A DNA stretch of 6,356 nucleotides, from NCBI GenBank assembly GCA_934668285.1, contig CAKUNB010000097.1:1-6356 (forward strand). The letters are read 5' to 3'. Position numbers and translations under genes: made by a program. The stretch is from an uncultured Oscillospiraceae bacterium (GTDB lineage Bacteria > Bacillota > Clostridia > Oscillospirales > Oscillospiraceae). The notes below the pieces were generated by a model. It did not search any database, was not told where the DNA came from, and was given only the letters and a program-made list of their open reading frames with translations. Positions 1 to 5,661 of the stretch are shown here, one piece after another (the stretch's first letter is position 1; each line of letters opens with the position of its first letter).

Positions 1-409
1 CCTGACTGTCAGACGGCTCGAAAACGGGCAGCTTCGCCATCTTGCCGTAATAGCGGTTATCCTGCTCGGTCTGGGAGGAATGAATGCCCGGCTCGTCAGC
101 GGTTACGATCACAAGGCCGCCGTTGCAGCCCGTGTAGGCCATGGAAAACATGGGGTCCGCCGCGACGTTCATGCCCACCTGCTTCATGGAGGCAAAGGCA
201 CGTCCGCCCATCACCGAATAGCCGTAGGCCGCCTCGAGCGCTACTTTTTCATTCGGCGCCCACTCGGCGACCACGTCGCCCTTATACGTTGCGATTGTCT
301 CTAGAATTTCCGTGCTCGGGGTTCCGGGGTAGGCGGCGGCGTAGCGGACGCCGGCCTCATACACACCACGGGCAATCGCTTCATTTCCCGTCATCAGTTG
401 CTTTGCCAT
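1..409 (-). CDS. iorA: Indolepyruvate:ferredoxin oxidoreductase alpha subunit, N-terminal part (cut by window edge)
   Basis: The enzyme oxidatively decarboxylates aryl-pyruvates such as indolepyruvate to aryl-acetyl-CoA, using thiamine diphosphate (TPP) and reducing ferredoxin. It works in the cytoplasm in anaerobic aromatic amino acid breakdown. Reading leftwards from the ATG at 409, I translated 136 residues with no stop. They show the family's N-terminal pyrimidine-binding region: YPGTPSTEI at residues 27-35, EWAPNEKVALEAA at 49-61 (containing the probable TPP-activating glutamate), MKQVGMNVAADP at 75-86, TGCNGGLVIVTADEPG at 93-108 and HSSQTEQDNRYY at 110-121. The family protein is about 600 residues, so the TPP-pyrophosphate domain and the C-terminal ferredoxin-like iron-sulfur domain lie outside. 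The start is fixed by AGAGGAG eight bases upstream. The gene is divergent from the ROK regulator. An iorB subunit would be expected further left. A related 2-oxoacid oxidoreductase is possible but less likely. Confidence 0.92.
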   Translation of the reverse strand, partial: MAKQLMTGNEAIARGVYEAGVRYAAAYPGTPSTEILETIATYKGDVVAEWAPNEKVALEAAYGYSVMGGRAFASMKQVGMNVAADPMFSMAYTGCNGGLVIVTADEPGIHSSQTEQDNRYYGKMAKLPVFEPSDSQ

Positions 410-417
410 AATGTCAA

Positions 418-424
418 CTCCTCT
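418..424 (-). promoter_or_regulatory. Ribosome binding site of iorA
   Basis: The minus strand reads AGAGGAG, followed by eight bases and then the ATG at 409. This supports the chosen start. It abuts the palindrome at 426-446 with a one-base gap, so a hairpin there could affect its accessibility. Confidence 0.75.
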
Positions 425-425
425 G

Positions 426-446
426 CCATATGAAAGGCTCATATGG
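426..446. repeat. Perfect 8+5+8 inverted repeat in front of iorA
   Basis: Arms CCATATGA and TCATATGG are exact reverse complements around the 5-base centre AAGGC, giving a 21-bp dyad. The next outward pair (425/447) does not match. The site lies just upstream of the iorA Shine-Dalgarno sequence and about 90-110 bp upstream of the ROK promoter. Its size and symmetry fit an operator for a dimeric regulator. As RNA it would form an AT-rich 8-bp hairpin beside the iorA ribosome binding site. I cannot tell which protein would bind it. Confidence 0.6.
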
Positions 447-457
447 AATCATTCATA

Positions 458-463
458 ATTTTA
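458..463 (-). promoter_or_regulatory. Possible -10 element for iorA
   Basis: The minus strand reads TAAAAT, a 5/6 match to the sigma-A -10 consensus, in the only AT-rich stretch upstream of the gene. No convincing -35 hexamer sits 16-18 bases further upstream, so the promoter may need an activator or lie elsewhere. If used, transcription would start near 450, placing the palindrome at 426-446 in the first transcribed bases. Confidence 0.2.
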
Positions 464-472
464 TCTTGTTGT

Positions 473-532
473 AAAACCGGCGATTTTTCATGGAATTCGC
501 CATACTTTTCATTTTTCTCTCTAAAAAACCGG
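473..532. repeat. Two AAAACCGG direct repeats in the divergent intergenic region
   Basis: AAAACCGG occurs at 473-480 and again at 525-532, 52 bp apart, which is about five helical turns. The second copy extends into the self-complementary AACCGGTT at 527-534, which touches the -35 element of the ROK promoter. The arrangement could be a pair of operator half-sites on one face of the helix, but an 8-mer repeated twice in a short AT-rich region can also arise by chance. Confidence 0.3.
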
Positions 533-561
533 TTGCAAGAGGTCGAGTGTTGTGTTATATT
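533..561 (+). promoter_or_regulatory. Sigma-A promoter of the ROK regulator gene
   Basis: A -35 hexamer TTGCAA at 533-538 (4/6 match), a 17-base spacer and a -10 hexamer TATATT at 556-561 (5/6 match). An extended -10 TG dinucleotide at 553-554 precedes the -10 by one base. The predicted start of transcription is near 567-569, leaving a leader of about 57 nt before the ATG at 625. The -35 region overlaps the palindrome AACCGGTT. Confidence 0.6.
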
Positions 562-578
562 TGGTTATAGGTAAATAG

Positions 579-603
579 TCTGTTTTCCAGAGTTTTCCAA
601 ACT
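579..603 (+). repeat. Tandem GTTTTCCA repeats, candidate operator of the ROK gene
   Basis: GTTTTCCA occurs at 582-589 and 592-599 with a period of exactly 10 bp. Each copy sits in a small dyad: TCTG/CAGA around five bases at 579-591, and AGTTT/AAACT around three bases at 591-603. The sites lie just downstream of the predicted transcription start, where a repressor would block its own gene. ROK repressors commonly bind AT-rich dyads near their promoters. Autoregulation is an inference. Confidence 0.4.
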
Positions 604-611
604 ATACAGTC

Positions 612-615
612 GGAG
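612..615 (+). promoter_or_regulatory. Ribosome binding site of the ROK gene
   Basis: GGAG followed by nine bases and ATG at 625. It decides between two nearby ATGs: the one at 620 opens only a two-codon frame (ATG CAA TGA) whose stop overlaps the real start, so 625 is the start used. Confidence 0.6.
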
Positions 616-624
616 CTGAATGCA

Positions 625-1863
625 ATGAACGAATCGAATGCCAACGGCAGAACCGTAAGCCTGTCGCCCTTCCCGCGCAGCAAGCAGGTCGGAGGAAATG
701 CGCTGAGCACCCAGCAGAGCAACCGCGCCCTGCTGCTGCGGCTGATCAAGGATCACCGCATCATTTCCCGCGTGGAGCTTGCGCGTCTCACGGGTCTGAA
801 AAAGGCCACTATTACCATCAATATCAACGAATTTCTGAATGTCGGTCTGGTCTGCAACGCCGGTCACATCGAAAGCGACAGCGGCCGCAAGGTGCGCGGT
901 ATCTGCATCGCGCCGAATAATTTCTACGTCATCAGCGTCCGGCTGAGTACGTCGTTTTTCTCGCTGGCGCTGCATGATATCAATTCCGACTGCATCATTG
1001 TGCGGCGGTTTGAGTTTGACTCCACCCTGACGCTTCGCGCGGTGTTCGGGCTGATGCGGGCCGAGATTCAGAAATTCATCTCGCTGGTTTCCAGCGCCAA
1101 GGTGATTGCCATCGGCGTGGGCTATGACGGCGTGATCACGCTGTCGGACTGGCCCGTGCACAGCGACGAGGAGTTCGACCTGGAAGCCGCACTCACCGCA
1201 GCCTTCGACATTCCGGTCATGATCAACAGCTCGCTTTACTTTTCCACCTATCAGTGGCGGCACCTGAGCGAGTACAACATGAGCCTGCATACCTTTATGC
1301 TGGTGAATGTCGGCCCCGTGGTCTCCTCGTTCCTGCAGGCCTCGCCGGAGACGCTGCTCACCGGTTCGCAGGGCTATGCCGGCTCCATTGGCCGTATCGG
1401 CGTCGGCTTCGACGCAAACGGTAATGTGCTGACGCTGGACGATGTGCTCACCGCCGACGCCATCATCAAAACCGTTCGCCAGATGATGCCGGACTATCCC
1501 GATTCGATTCTCAACCGCTACCCGCGGCTGACGATCCAGCGCGTGATCGATGCCTACGAAATGGGCGATTCGCTTGCGCGGGATGTTTACGAGCGCGCGT
1601 TCCGCACGCTTGGCCGCCTTTTCTCCGAGCTGATCAACTTCTCGAATCCGGACTGCATCGTACTCAACGGCGATATTCCGTACAGCGAGGATGTGCTGAG
1701 GCTGCTCAAGGAGGAGTCCTCCAAGAACATTCACCCGAACGCCAAGGTGGATATCATCTTTGACTCGAGCGCCACAAGCAGCGCGGAGCAGAACGATCCG
1801 ATTCTTTCGGGCATCAGCCTGTTTTTGACCAACCGTTCCTTTAAGAGTATCGTAATTACCTGA
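625..1863 (+). CDS. ROK-family transcriptional regulator with degenerate sensor domain
   Basis: A 412-residue cytoplasmic DNA-binding protein of the NagC/XylR/Mlc type, of usual length for the class. An unstructured N-terminus (about 1-28) is followed by a winged helix-turn-helix at about 33-92, with SRVELARLTGLKKATITINI at 48-67 as the core. The rest is an actin-like sugar-kinase fold: IAIGVGYDGVI at 161-171, a subdomain with MINSSLY at 199-205, SQGYAGSIGRIG at 248-259 and PDCIVLNGD at 342-350. Canonical ROK proteins have AGEIGH followed by a CxCGxxGCxE zinc motif. Here this reads AGSIGR with no cysteines following, so the zinc site is absent. The phosphate-binding DxGxT motif and the catalytic aspartate region (NDAN) are also gone (VRLSTS, NSSL). 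It is therefore a regulator, not a kinase, and its ligand mode is unclear. Likely targets are its own promoter, iorA or the convergent sugar cluster. Confidence 0.9.
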   Translation: MNESNANGRTVSLSPFPRSKQVGGNALSTQQSNRALLLRLIKDHRIISRVELARLTGLKKATITININEFLNVGLVCNAGHIESDSGRKVRGICIAPNNFYVISVRLSTSFFSLALHDINSDCIIVRRFEFDSTLTLRAVFGLMRAEIQKFISLVSSAKVIAIGVGYDGVITLSDWPVHSDEEFDLEAALTAAFDIPVMINSSLYFSTYQWRHLSEYNMSLHTFMLVNVGPVVSSFLQASPETLLTGSQGYAGSIGRIGVGFDANGNVLTLDDVLTADAIIKTVRQMMPDYPDSILNRYPRLTIQRVIDAYEMGDSLARDVYERAFRTLGRLFSELINFSNPDCIVLNGDIPYSEDVLRLLKEESSKNIHPNAKVDIIFDSSATSSAEQNDPILSGISLFLTNRSFKSIVIT

Positions 1864-1880
1864 AAATCCGGAAAACAGAT

Positions 1881-1907
1881 AAGAGGAGGCCGAAACGGCC
1901 TCCTCTT
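1881..1907. terminator. Bidirectional intrinsic terminator between convergent genes
   Basis: Twelve-base arms AAGAGGAGGCCG (1881-1892) and CGGCCTCCTCTT (1896-1907) pair perfectly around AAA. On the plus strand the stem begins 17 nt after the ROK stop codon and is followed by TCGCTTTT. On the minus strand it begins 7 nt after the dehydrogenase stop codon and is followed by ATCTGTTTTC. The U-tracts are interrupted, but the stem is strong and G+C-rich. It serves both convergent transcripts, which keeps the regulator separate from the sugar cluster. Confidence 0.85.
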
Positions 1908-1913
1908 TCGCTT

Positions 1914-3080
1914 TTAGTCTTTGAAAATGAGGACGCCCTTGAGATAATCGTCATCCCTCATCTTTTTGAGGGTCGGAAGAAGGTCATCAAGGCTGTAGAA
2001 AGGATGGGTCAGCAGTCTTTCAAACGGAATCTCCTTATAACGCTTCAGGAGGCGGAACGCTCTGTCAAAGGTCTTCGGGTAGTTTGCAACGACGCTGGTC
2101 ACGGTCGCGTTGCGCTCAAAGACGACGCGCGGCAGATCGATCGTCACGTTCTTCGCACCGGTCAGGGACATTGCGTTGCCGACCTCGACGAAGGTGCCGA
2201 GCTTGCCGACCATCTGCAGTCCCTCGACGGAGGAGCTGACGTGGTTTGCGCAGTTGATGACGACATCGGGGCCGCCGTTGGTCATCTCGCGCACCTTCGC
2301 GACGCGCTCCTCGGTGGTCAGGCCGCCGACGTTGATGATCTCATCCGCGCCGCAGATATCCTGCGCCATCTTGAGCTTGTTTTCGTTCATATCGGAGATC
2401 AGCAGACGCTCAACGCCCATGTGGCGGAGAATCATGCCAGCGATGACGCCGATGGGGCCGGCGCCGATGATGAGCGCCGTCGTCGTCGTGGAAATGCCCT
2501 CGTGCAGGCCGCCCATGGCGGTCATTGCCTGCTCGATGGCGCGCATTGCAACGGCGGTCGGATCCATCAGGGCTGCGATCTTGGAGGGCATTTCATCGGG
2601 AATTTTCCAGACGTAGGTGCCCGGGTAGATGTGGACGTACTCGCCGAAGCCGCCCTTGAAGTGCGGTGCGGTCTCGGGGTCGCAGTTGCGGATGCCGGGC
2701 GTGTGGTTTCTCGGGTCGCCGTAGATAAACGCATCGTCGCACATGATGCACACGCCGTTGCCGAAGCGCATGCAGGAGGGGCAGGTGCCGCAGGTGATCC
2801 AAGGATAGACTGCAATGCGGTCGCCGAGCTTCAGCTCGCCGCCGTAGCAGTGGATGGATTTCTCCGCGCCCTCGCCGATGTCGACGATGTGGCCCGCAAA
2901 TTCGTGGCCGATCGCGCCGGGGGCGCTCACGCCGCAGTGCATGTAATGGTTGTCAGAGCCGCAAATGCAGGCGGCCTCCACCTTAATGACGAGGCTTCCG
3001 GGTAATGCCTTCGGAATCTCATACTCACGTACTTCAATGTCGTAATCGCCAAGGACGACCGCCATTTTTGCCTTTGCCAT
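1914..3080 (-). CDS. Zinc-dependent medium-chain alcohol/polyol dehydrogenase
   Basis: A 388-residue cytoplasmic NAD-linked oxidoreductase of the threonine/sorbitol dehydrogenase superfamily (COG1063 type). Catalytic zinc ligands are C40 in CICGSD, H59-E60 in GHE and probably D173 in MDPTAV, where sorbitol-type enzymes carry EP. Structural zinc is held by C97, C100, C103 and C111 with the classic spacing; C114 is an extra cysteine nearby. The Rossmann motif GAGPIG is at 206-211, and D230 at the end of beta-2 suggests NAD rather than NADP. A long segment at about 115-148 between the structural zinc lobe and the core resembles the poorly characterised TM0436-like subgroup, judged from memory. 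It is the last gene of the minus-strand run, 51 nt after the kinase, with its own AAGGAGG. A sugar alcohol or secondary alcohol of the imported substrate is the likely target; the substrate is not assigned. The internal ATG at codon 6 lacks a good ribosome site, so the upstream start is preferred. Confidence 0.9.
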   Translation of the reverse strand: MAKAKMAVVLGDYDIEVREYEIPKALPGSLVIKVEAACICGSDNHYMHCGVSAPGAIGHEFAGHIVDIGEGAEKSIHCYGGELKLGDRIAVYPWITCGTCPSCMRFGNGVCIMCDDAFIYGDPRNHTPGIRNCDPETAPHFKGGFGEYVHIYPGTYVWKIPDEMPSKIAALMDPTAVAMRAIEQAMTAMGGLHEGISTTTTALIIGAGPIGVIAGMILRHMGVERLLISDMNENKLKMAQDICGADEIINVGGLTTEERVAKVREMTNGGPDVVINCANHVSSSVEGLQMVGKLGTFVEVGNAMSLTGAKNVTIDLPRVVFERNATVTSVVANYPKTFDRAFRLLKRYKEIPFERLLTHPFYSLDDLLPTLKKMRDDDYLKGVLIFKD

Positions 3081-3089
3081 ATCTGTTAT

Positions 3090-3096
3090 CCTCCTT
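3090..3096 (-). promoter_or_regulatory. Strong ribosome binding site of the alcohol dehydrogenase
   Basis: The minus strand reads AAGGAGG, nine bases before the ATG at 3080. It is the best Shine-Dalgarno match of the cluster, suggesting the dehydrogenase is translated at a high rate. It also fixes the start against the ATG five codons later. Confidence 0.8.
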
Positions 3097-3131
3097 ATAA
3101 ATGATTTGGTTTTGCAATAGAAGCCTCCGCG

Positions 3132-4574
3132 TCAGCGCAGACATTCTTTCATCCGTTCATAGCGGGCGCGGTAAATGCTGACCAGCTCCGGCTGCGGCTC
3201 AAACACATCGCGGATGCGGATCAGGCGCTCGCAGGCCTCCTTACGCGTTGCATAAAGGCCGAGGGCGTGCGCAGCCATCAGCGCCGCGCCGAGGGCGGAG
3301 ATCTCGTTGCTCTGCACCCGCTCCACGGGCAGGTTGAACACGTTTGCCTTCAGCTGCACCCACTTGTCCGAGCGTGCTCCGCCGCCGCCGATGCGGGCGC
3401 AGGCAAAGCCCTTGCCGCGGATGGCGATGTGCTCGTCTACGATGTCGATCAGCGGAACGGTCACGCCCTCCACGGCCGCCTCGAAGAAGTCAAGGCCGCG
3501 CGCATTGAGATGCACGCCACGGAAGCTGCCGTCGCCGGTTTCCACGCTGCGGGTGAGCATGACGTTTTGCGTGCCGTCAAAAACCGCCTGCTCAAACAGC
3601 TGCGTCAGGATATCCTTTCCGGCGTTCGGGTAGAAGGCGTTTACCACCCAGTCGATGCTCGGGCCGGCAACGGAGCCGCCCATGCAGATGTAGCTGTTGT
3701 CAAAGGGCCCGCTGCAGGTCCGGCCGCCGAAAAGCTTGATCGAAGCGCCGTAGCGGTCAGTAAACAGGCCGAGATGGTCATAGGTTCCCGCAACGTCGCC
3801 GAGGATGCTGCCGTCCTCCGGCAGGCAGCCAACGCCGAGCAGGCCGCACTCGCTGTCGTGTGCGCCGACGATCACCTTCGCAGGCGCAGGGAGTGCGACG
3901 CTGCCGAAGTGCGAAATCTCGCCGATCACCGTATCGGAGGGCACCACGGGGCCGCCCAGCATTTCCGGCGTTACGCCGACGTAGCGGCACAGGTCCTCGG
4001 ACCAGCGCTTTTCACGGACGTCGAACATGCACTTGCGGCAGGCCAGCGTATAGTCCGTCGCGGTGCCGAGGCCCAATTTGCTGTTAAAGTACTGCTGGAT
4101 GGAGAGGAATTTCGCCGTCTTTGCGAAAATCTCCGGCAGCTCTTCCTTGATCCAGAGCATCTTCGGCGGGCAGACCGTCTCGCCGAGGACGCCGCTGGTG
4201 ATCTCGGAAAAACGCTCCGCGCCGAATTCCGCGCGCATTTTCTCCGCCTGTGCCTTTGAGCGGGTATCGAAGCAGAGAATGACGTCCATCAGGGGCTTGC
4301 CCGCCTCGTCGACCGCCAGAAGCGTGTCGCCCATGTAGGAAAACGACAGCGCGGCGATTTCGCAGGTCTTCAGATTCCGCCCGACGATCAGCGCAACGGT
4401 TTTCTCCGCCGCGTTCCAGATCTCATCGGCAGAAATCTGGCTCCAGCCTTCTTTTTGGTGAATCCACTGGTAGGGCTGGCTGGCAGTATCGATGATACTG
4501 CCGTCACCCGTGTCGACCAGCGTGATGTGCACCTTCGAGGTGCCGACATCAACGACCAGAACTGCTCTGTTCAT
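3132..4574 (-). CDS. FGGY-family carbohydrate kinase
   Basis: A 480-residue ATP-dependent kinase of the xylulokinase/glycerol kinase family, of typical length. The N-terminal ATP-phosphate motif DVGTSKVHITLVD is at 9-21. The signature-1 region KMLWIKEE is at 138-145. GAHDSECGLLGVG at 237-249 carries the catalytic base D240. The C-terminal adenine/phosphate motif GGGARSDKW at 397-405 is followed by NEISALGAALMAA at 423-435. All core catalytic elements are present, so it should be active. It phosphorylates a ketose, polyol or related compound in the cytoplasm, but the substrate cannot be read from motifs. GAHD with a following SEC differs from the usual GGGD of xylulokinases, so I do not call it xylB. 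It starts 10 nt after the hydroxyacid dehydrogenase stop, with only a weak AAGGCGG overlapping that stop codon, which points to translational coupling. From memory the pairing resembles B. subtilis yoaC with yoaD. Confidence 0.9.
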   Translation of the reverse strand: MNRAVLVVDVGTSKVHITLVDTGDGSIIDTASQPYQWIHQKEGWSQISADEIWNAAEKTVALIVGRNLKTCEIAALSFSYMGDTLLAVDEAGKPLMDVILCFDTRSKAQAEKMRAEFGAERFSEITSGVLGETVCPPKMLWIKEELPEIFAKTAKFLSIQQYFNSKLGLGTATDYTLACRKCMFDVREKRWSEDLCRYVGVTPEMLGGPVVPSDTVIGEISHFGSVALPAPAKVIVGAHDSECGLLGVGCLPEDGSILGDVAGTYDHLGLFTDRYGASIKLFGGRTCSGPFDNSYICMGGSVAGPSIDWVVNAFYPNAGKDILTQLFEQAVFDGTQNVMLTRSVETGDGSFRGVHLNARGLDFFEAAVEGVTVPLIDIVDEHIAIRGKGFACARIGGGGARSDKWVQLKANVFNLPVERVQSNEISALGAALMAAHALGLYATRKEACERLIRIRDVFEPQPELVSIYRARYERMKECLR

Positions 4575-4584
4575 TGTGCCCGCC

Positions 4585-5634
4585 TTACTTCATCAGGTGC
4601 TTGAGCGGCGCTCCGGCAAAGTAATTGTCGAGGTCCTCAAGCATAATATCGATGGAATTCGGAAGCACGTCCACAGTGCCGCCCGCTCTGTGCGCGGTCA
4701 GGGTGACGTTGTCCAGCTTCATCAGCGGATGATCCTCCGCCAGCGGCTCGTTCCAGAACACGTCGATGGCCGCCGAGCGGATGGTCTTGTTGGTCAGCGC
4801 GTCGATGAGCGCCTGCTCGTTGACCAGTCCCGCGCGGGCGGTGTTGATAAAGATTGCGTTGGGCTTCATCAGCGCAAACTGCTCTGCGCCGATCAGGTCC
4901 TTTGTCTCCGGGCAGAGTCTTGCGTGGACGGAAACGATATCGGCTTCCTTCAGCAGCTCCGGCAGGGTGACGAGGGTGACATTATACTTACTGGCAAGCT
5001 CCTGCGAGGTGTAGGGGTCATAGGCCAGCACGCGGCTGCCGAATGGGGCCAGACGAGAGGCAACCTTGCTGCCGATCACGCCGAAGCCGACGAGGCCGAC
5101 GGTCAGGTTCTTCATGGCGACATTCATGGGGTCCTTGTTGAAGGTCGTCCATTTGCCGGTGGCACTGATGCTGTCGCGCATGATATTTCTGGACTCTGCG
5201 AGCATCATCAGCACTGCAAAGTCGGCAACCGGCTCGGACACACGGCCCGGGCAGCTGCAAACCTGAATGCCGCGCGCGCGGGCGGCCGCCATGTTGACGT
5301 TTTCTACGCCGCTTCTCATAACGCCGATCATTTTCAGGTTCTTTGCCGCGTCCATCATCTTCTCGTTGACGCCGGAAAACTGGGTCAGCAGAATCTCGGT
5401 GTCGGCAAGCTCGCGCATGATCTCCTCGTCCGGCTCGACCCATTCAGGGCCTTCCTTTTCGATCTTGGAAACCCACTCGATGGGCTGCTCGGGGTTGTAG
5501 CGGATGCCGGTCGTGTCAGTGGCCGTCTTTACGGTCACGTCCGCACCGTACTTTTCAAACCGCTTGAGGATCGCGGGTTCGTCAAGCTGTTCCTTTTTAA
5601 TCAGGCCGTCGGCCAGAATCAGAATTTTTCTCAT
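4585..5634 (-). CDS. D-isomer-specific 2-hydroxyacid dehydrogenase (SerA-like, no ACT domain)
   Basis: A 349-residue NAD-dependent oxidoreductase interconverting a 2-hydroxyacid and a 2-oxoacid. The split substrate domain covers about 1-120 and 315-349. The nucleotide domain lies between, with GFGVIG at 183-188 and D206 (AYDPY) favouring NAD. Probable catalytic residues are R267 (NTARAGLV), E296 (DVFWNEPL) and H315 (TAHRAGGT). The substrate-loop motif MRSGVENVN is at 106-114. It lacks the C-terminal ACT domain of regulated 3-phosphoglycerate dehydrogenases. The N-terminal domain has an extra stretch at about 40-68 compared with the short family members. The usual RG after the catalytic Arg is RA, and TPH is TAH, so the active-site edge is not standard. 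Sitting between a sugar permease and a sugar kinase, it is more likely catabolic than a serine biosynthesis enzyme. Its substrate is unknown; a sugar acid or its phosphate is plausible. Confidence 0.88.
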   Translation of the reverse strand: MRKILILADGLIKKEQLDEPAILKRFEKYGADVTVKTATDTTGIRYNPEQPIEWVSKIEKEGPEWVEPDEEIMRELADTEILLTQFSGVNEKMMDAAKNLKMIGVMRSGVENVNMAAARARGIQVCSCPGRVSEPVADFAVLMMLAESRNIMRDSISATGKWTTFNKDPMNVAMKNLTVGLVGFGVIGSKVASRLAPFGSRVLAYDPYTSQELASKYNVTLVTLPELLKEADIVSVHARLCPETKDLIGAEQFALMKPNAIFINTARAGLVNEQALIDALTNKTIRSAAIDVFWNEPLAEDHPLMKLDNVTLTAHRAGGTVDVLPNSIDIMLEDLDNYFAGAPLKHLMK

Positions 5635-5643
5635 CAGATATTT

Positions 5644-5650
5644 CTCCTTT
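5644..5650 (-). promoter_or_regulatory. Ribosome binding site of the 2-hydroxyacid dehydrogenase
   Basis: The minus strand reads AAAGGAG nine bases before the ATG at 5634, inside the 27-nt gap after the permease stop codon. It supports the chosen start and continuous transcription from the permease. Confidence 0.75.
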
Positions 5651-5661
5651 GCGAGTGATAA

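Noticed and set aside
468..490. Possible catabolite-responsive (cre) site near TGTAAAACCGG
   Set aside because: The core does not match TGNAANCG; the C and G fall at the wrong positions and the second half-site is missing.
479..501. Hairpin GGCGA/TCGCC in the intergenic region
   Set aside because: It has only five paired bases around a 13-base loop and no U-tract. It is too weak to call as a terminator or a structured leader.
620..628. ATG at 620 as an alternative start or a leader peptide for the ROK gene
   Set aside because: It reads ATG CAA TGA, only two codons, and is closer to the Shine-Dalgarno site than usual. The ATG at 625 gives the full protein at normal spacing.
565..1734. A 389-codon open frame on the minus strand, antisense to the ROK gene
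   Set aside because: Its translation is low-complexity, His/Arg/Asp-rich and without family motifs, while the opposite strand encodes a clear ROK protein. It is a by-product of GC-rich third codon positions.
2004..3005. A 333-codon open frame on the plus strand, antisense to the alcohol dehydrogenase
   Set aside because: It is Ala/Asp/His/Val-rich with no motif, and the minus strand holds complete zinc and NAD motifs in a full-length gene.
3081..3131. Separate promoter for the alcohol dehydrogenase in the 51-nt gap after the kinase
   Set aside because: The minus strand has TTGCAA and TATAAG but with only about 12 bases between them, too short for a sigma-A promoter. Read-through from the kinase is more likely.
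3267..4259. A 330-codon open frame on the plus strand, antisense to the kinase
   Set aside because: It has the same compositional shadow pattern and lies opposite a complete FGGY kinase.
3132..4574. Naming the kinase xylulokinase (xylB) or AI-2 kinase (lsrK)
   Set aside because: The shared motifs define only the FGGY superfamily. No xylose isomerase or lsr partners are in view and the GAHD region differs, so a specific name is not supported.
4492..5658. A 388-codon open frame on the plus strand across the hydroxyacid dehydrogenase and the kinase start
   Set aside because: It is antisense to a dehydrogenase with full Rossmann and catalytic motifs, spans two real genes and has no recognisable domain.
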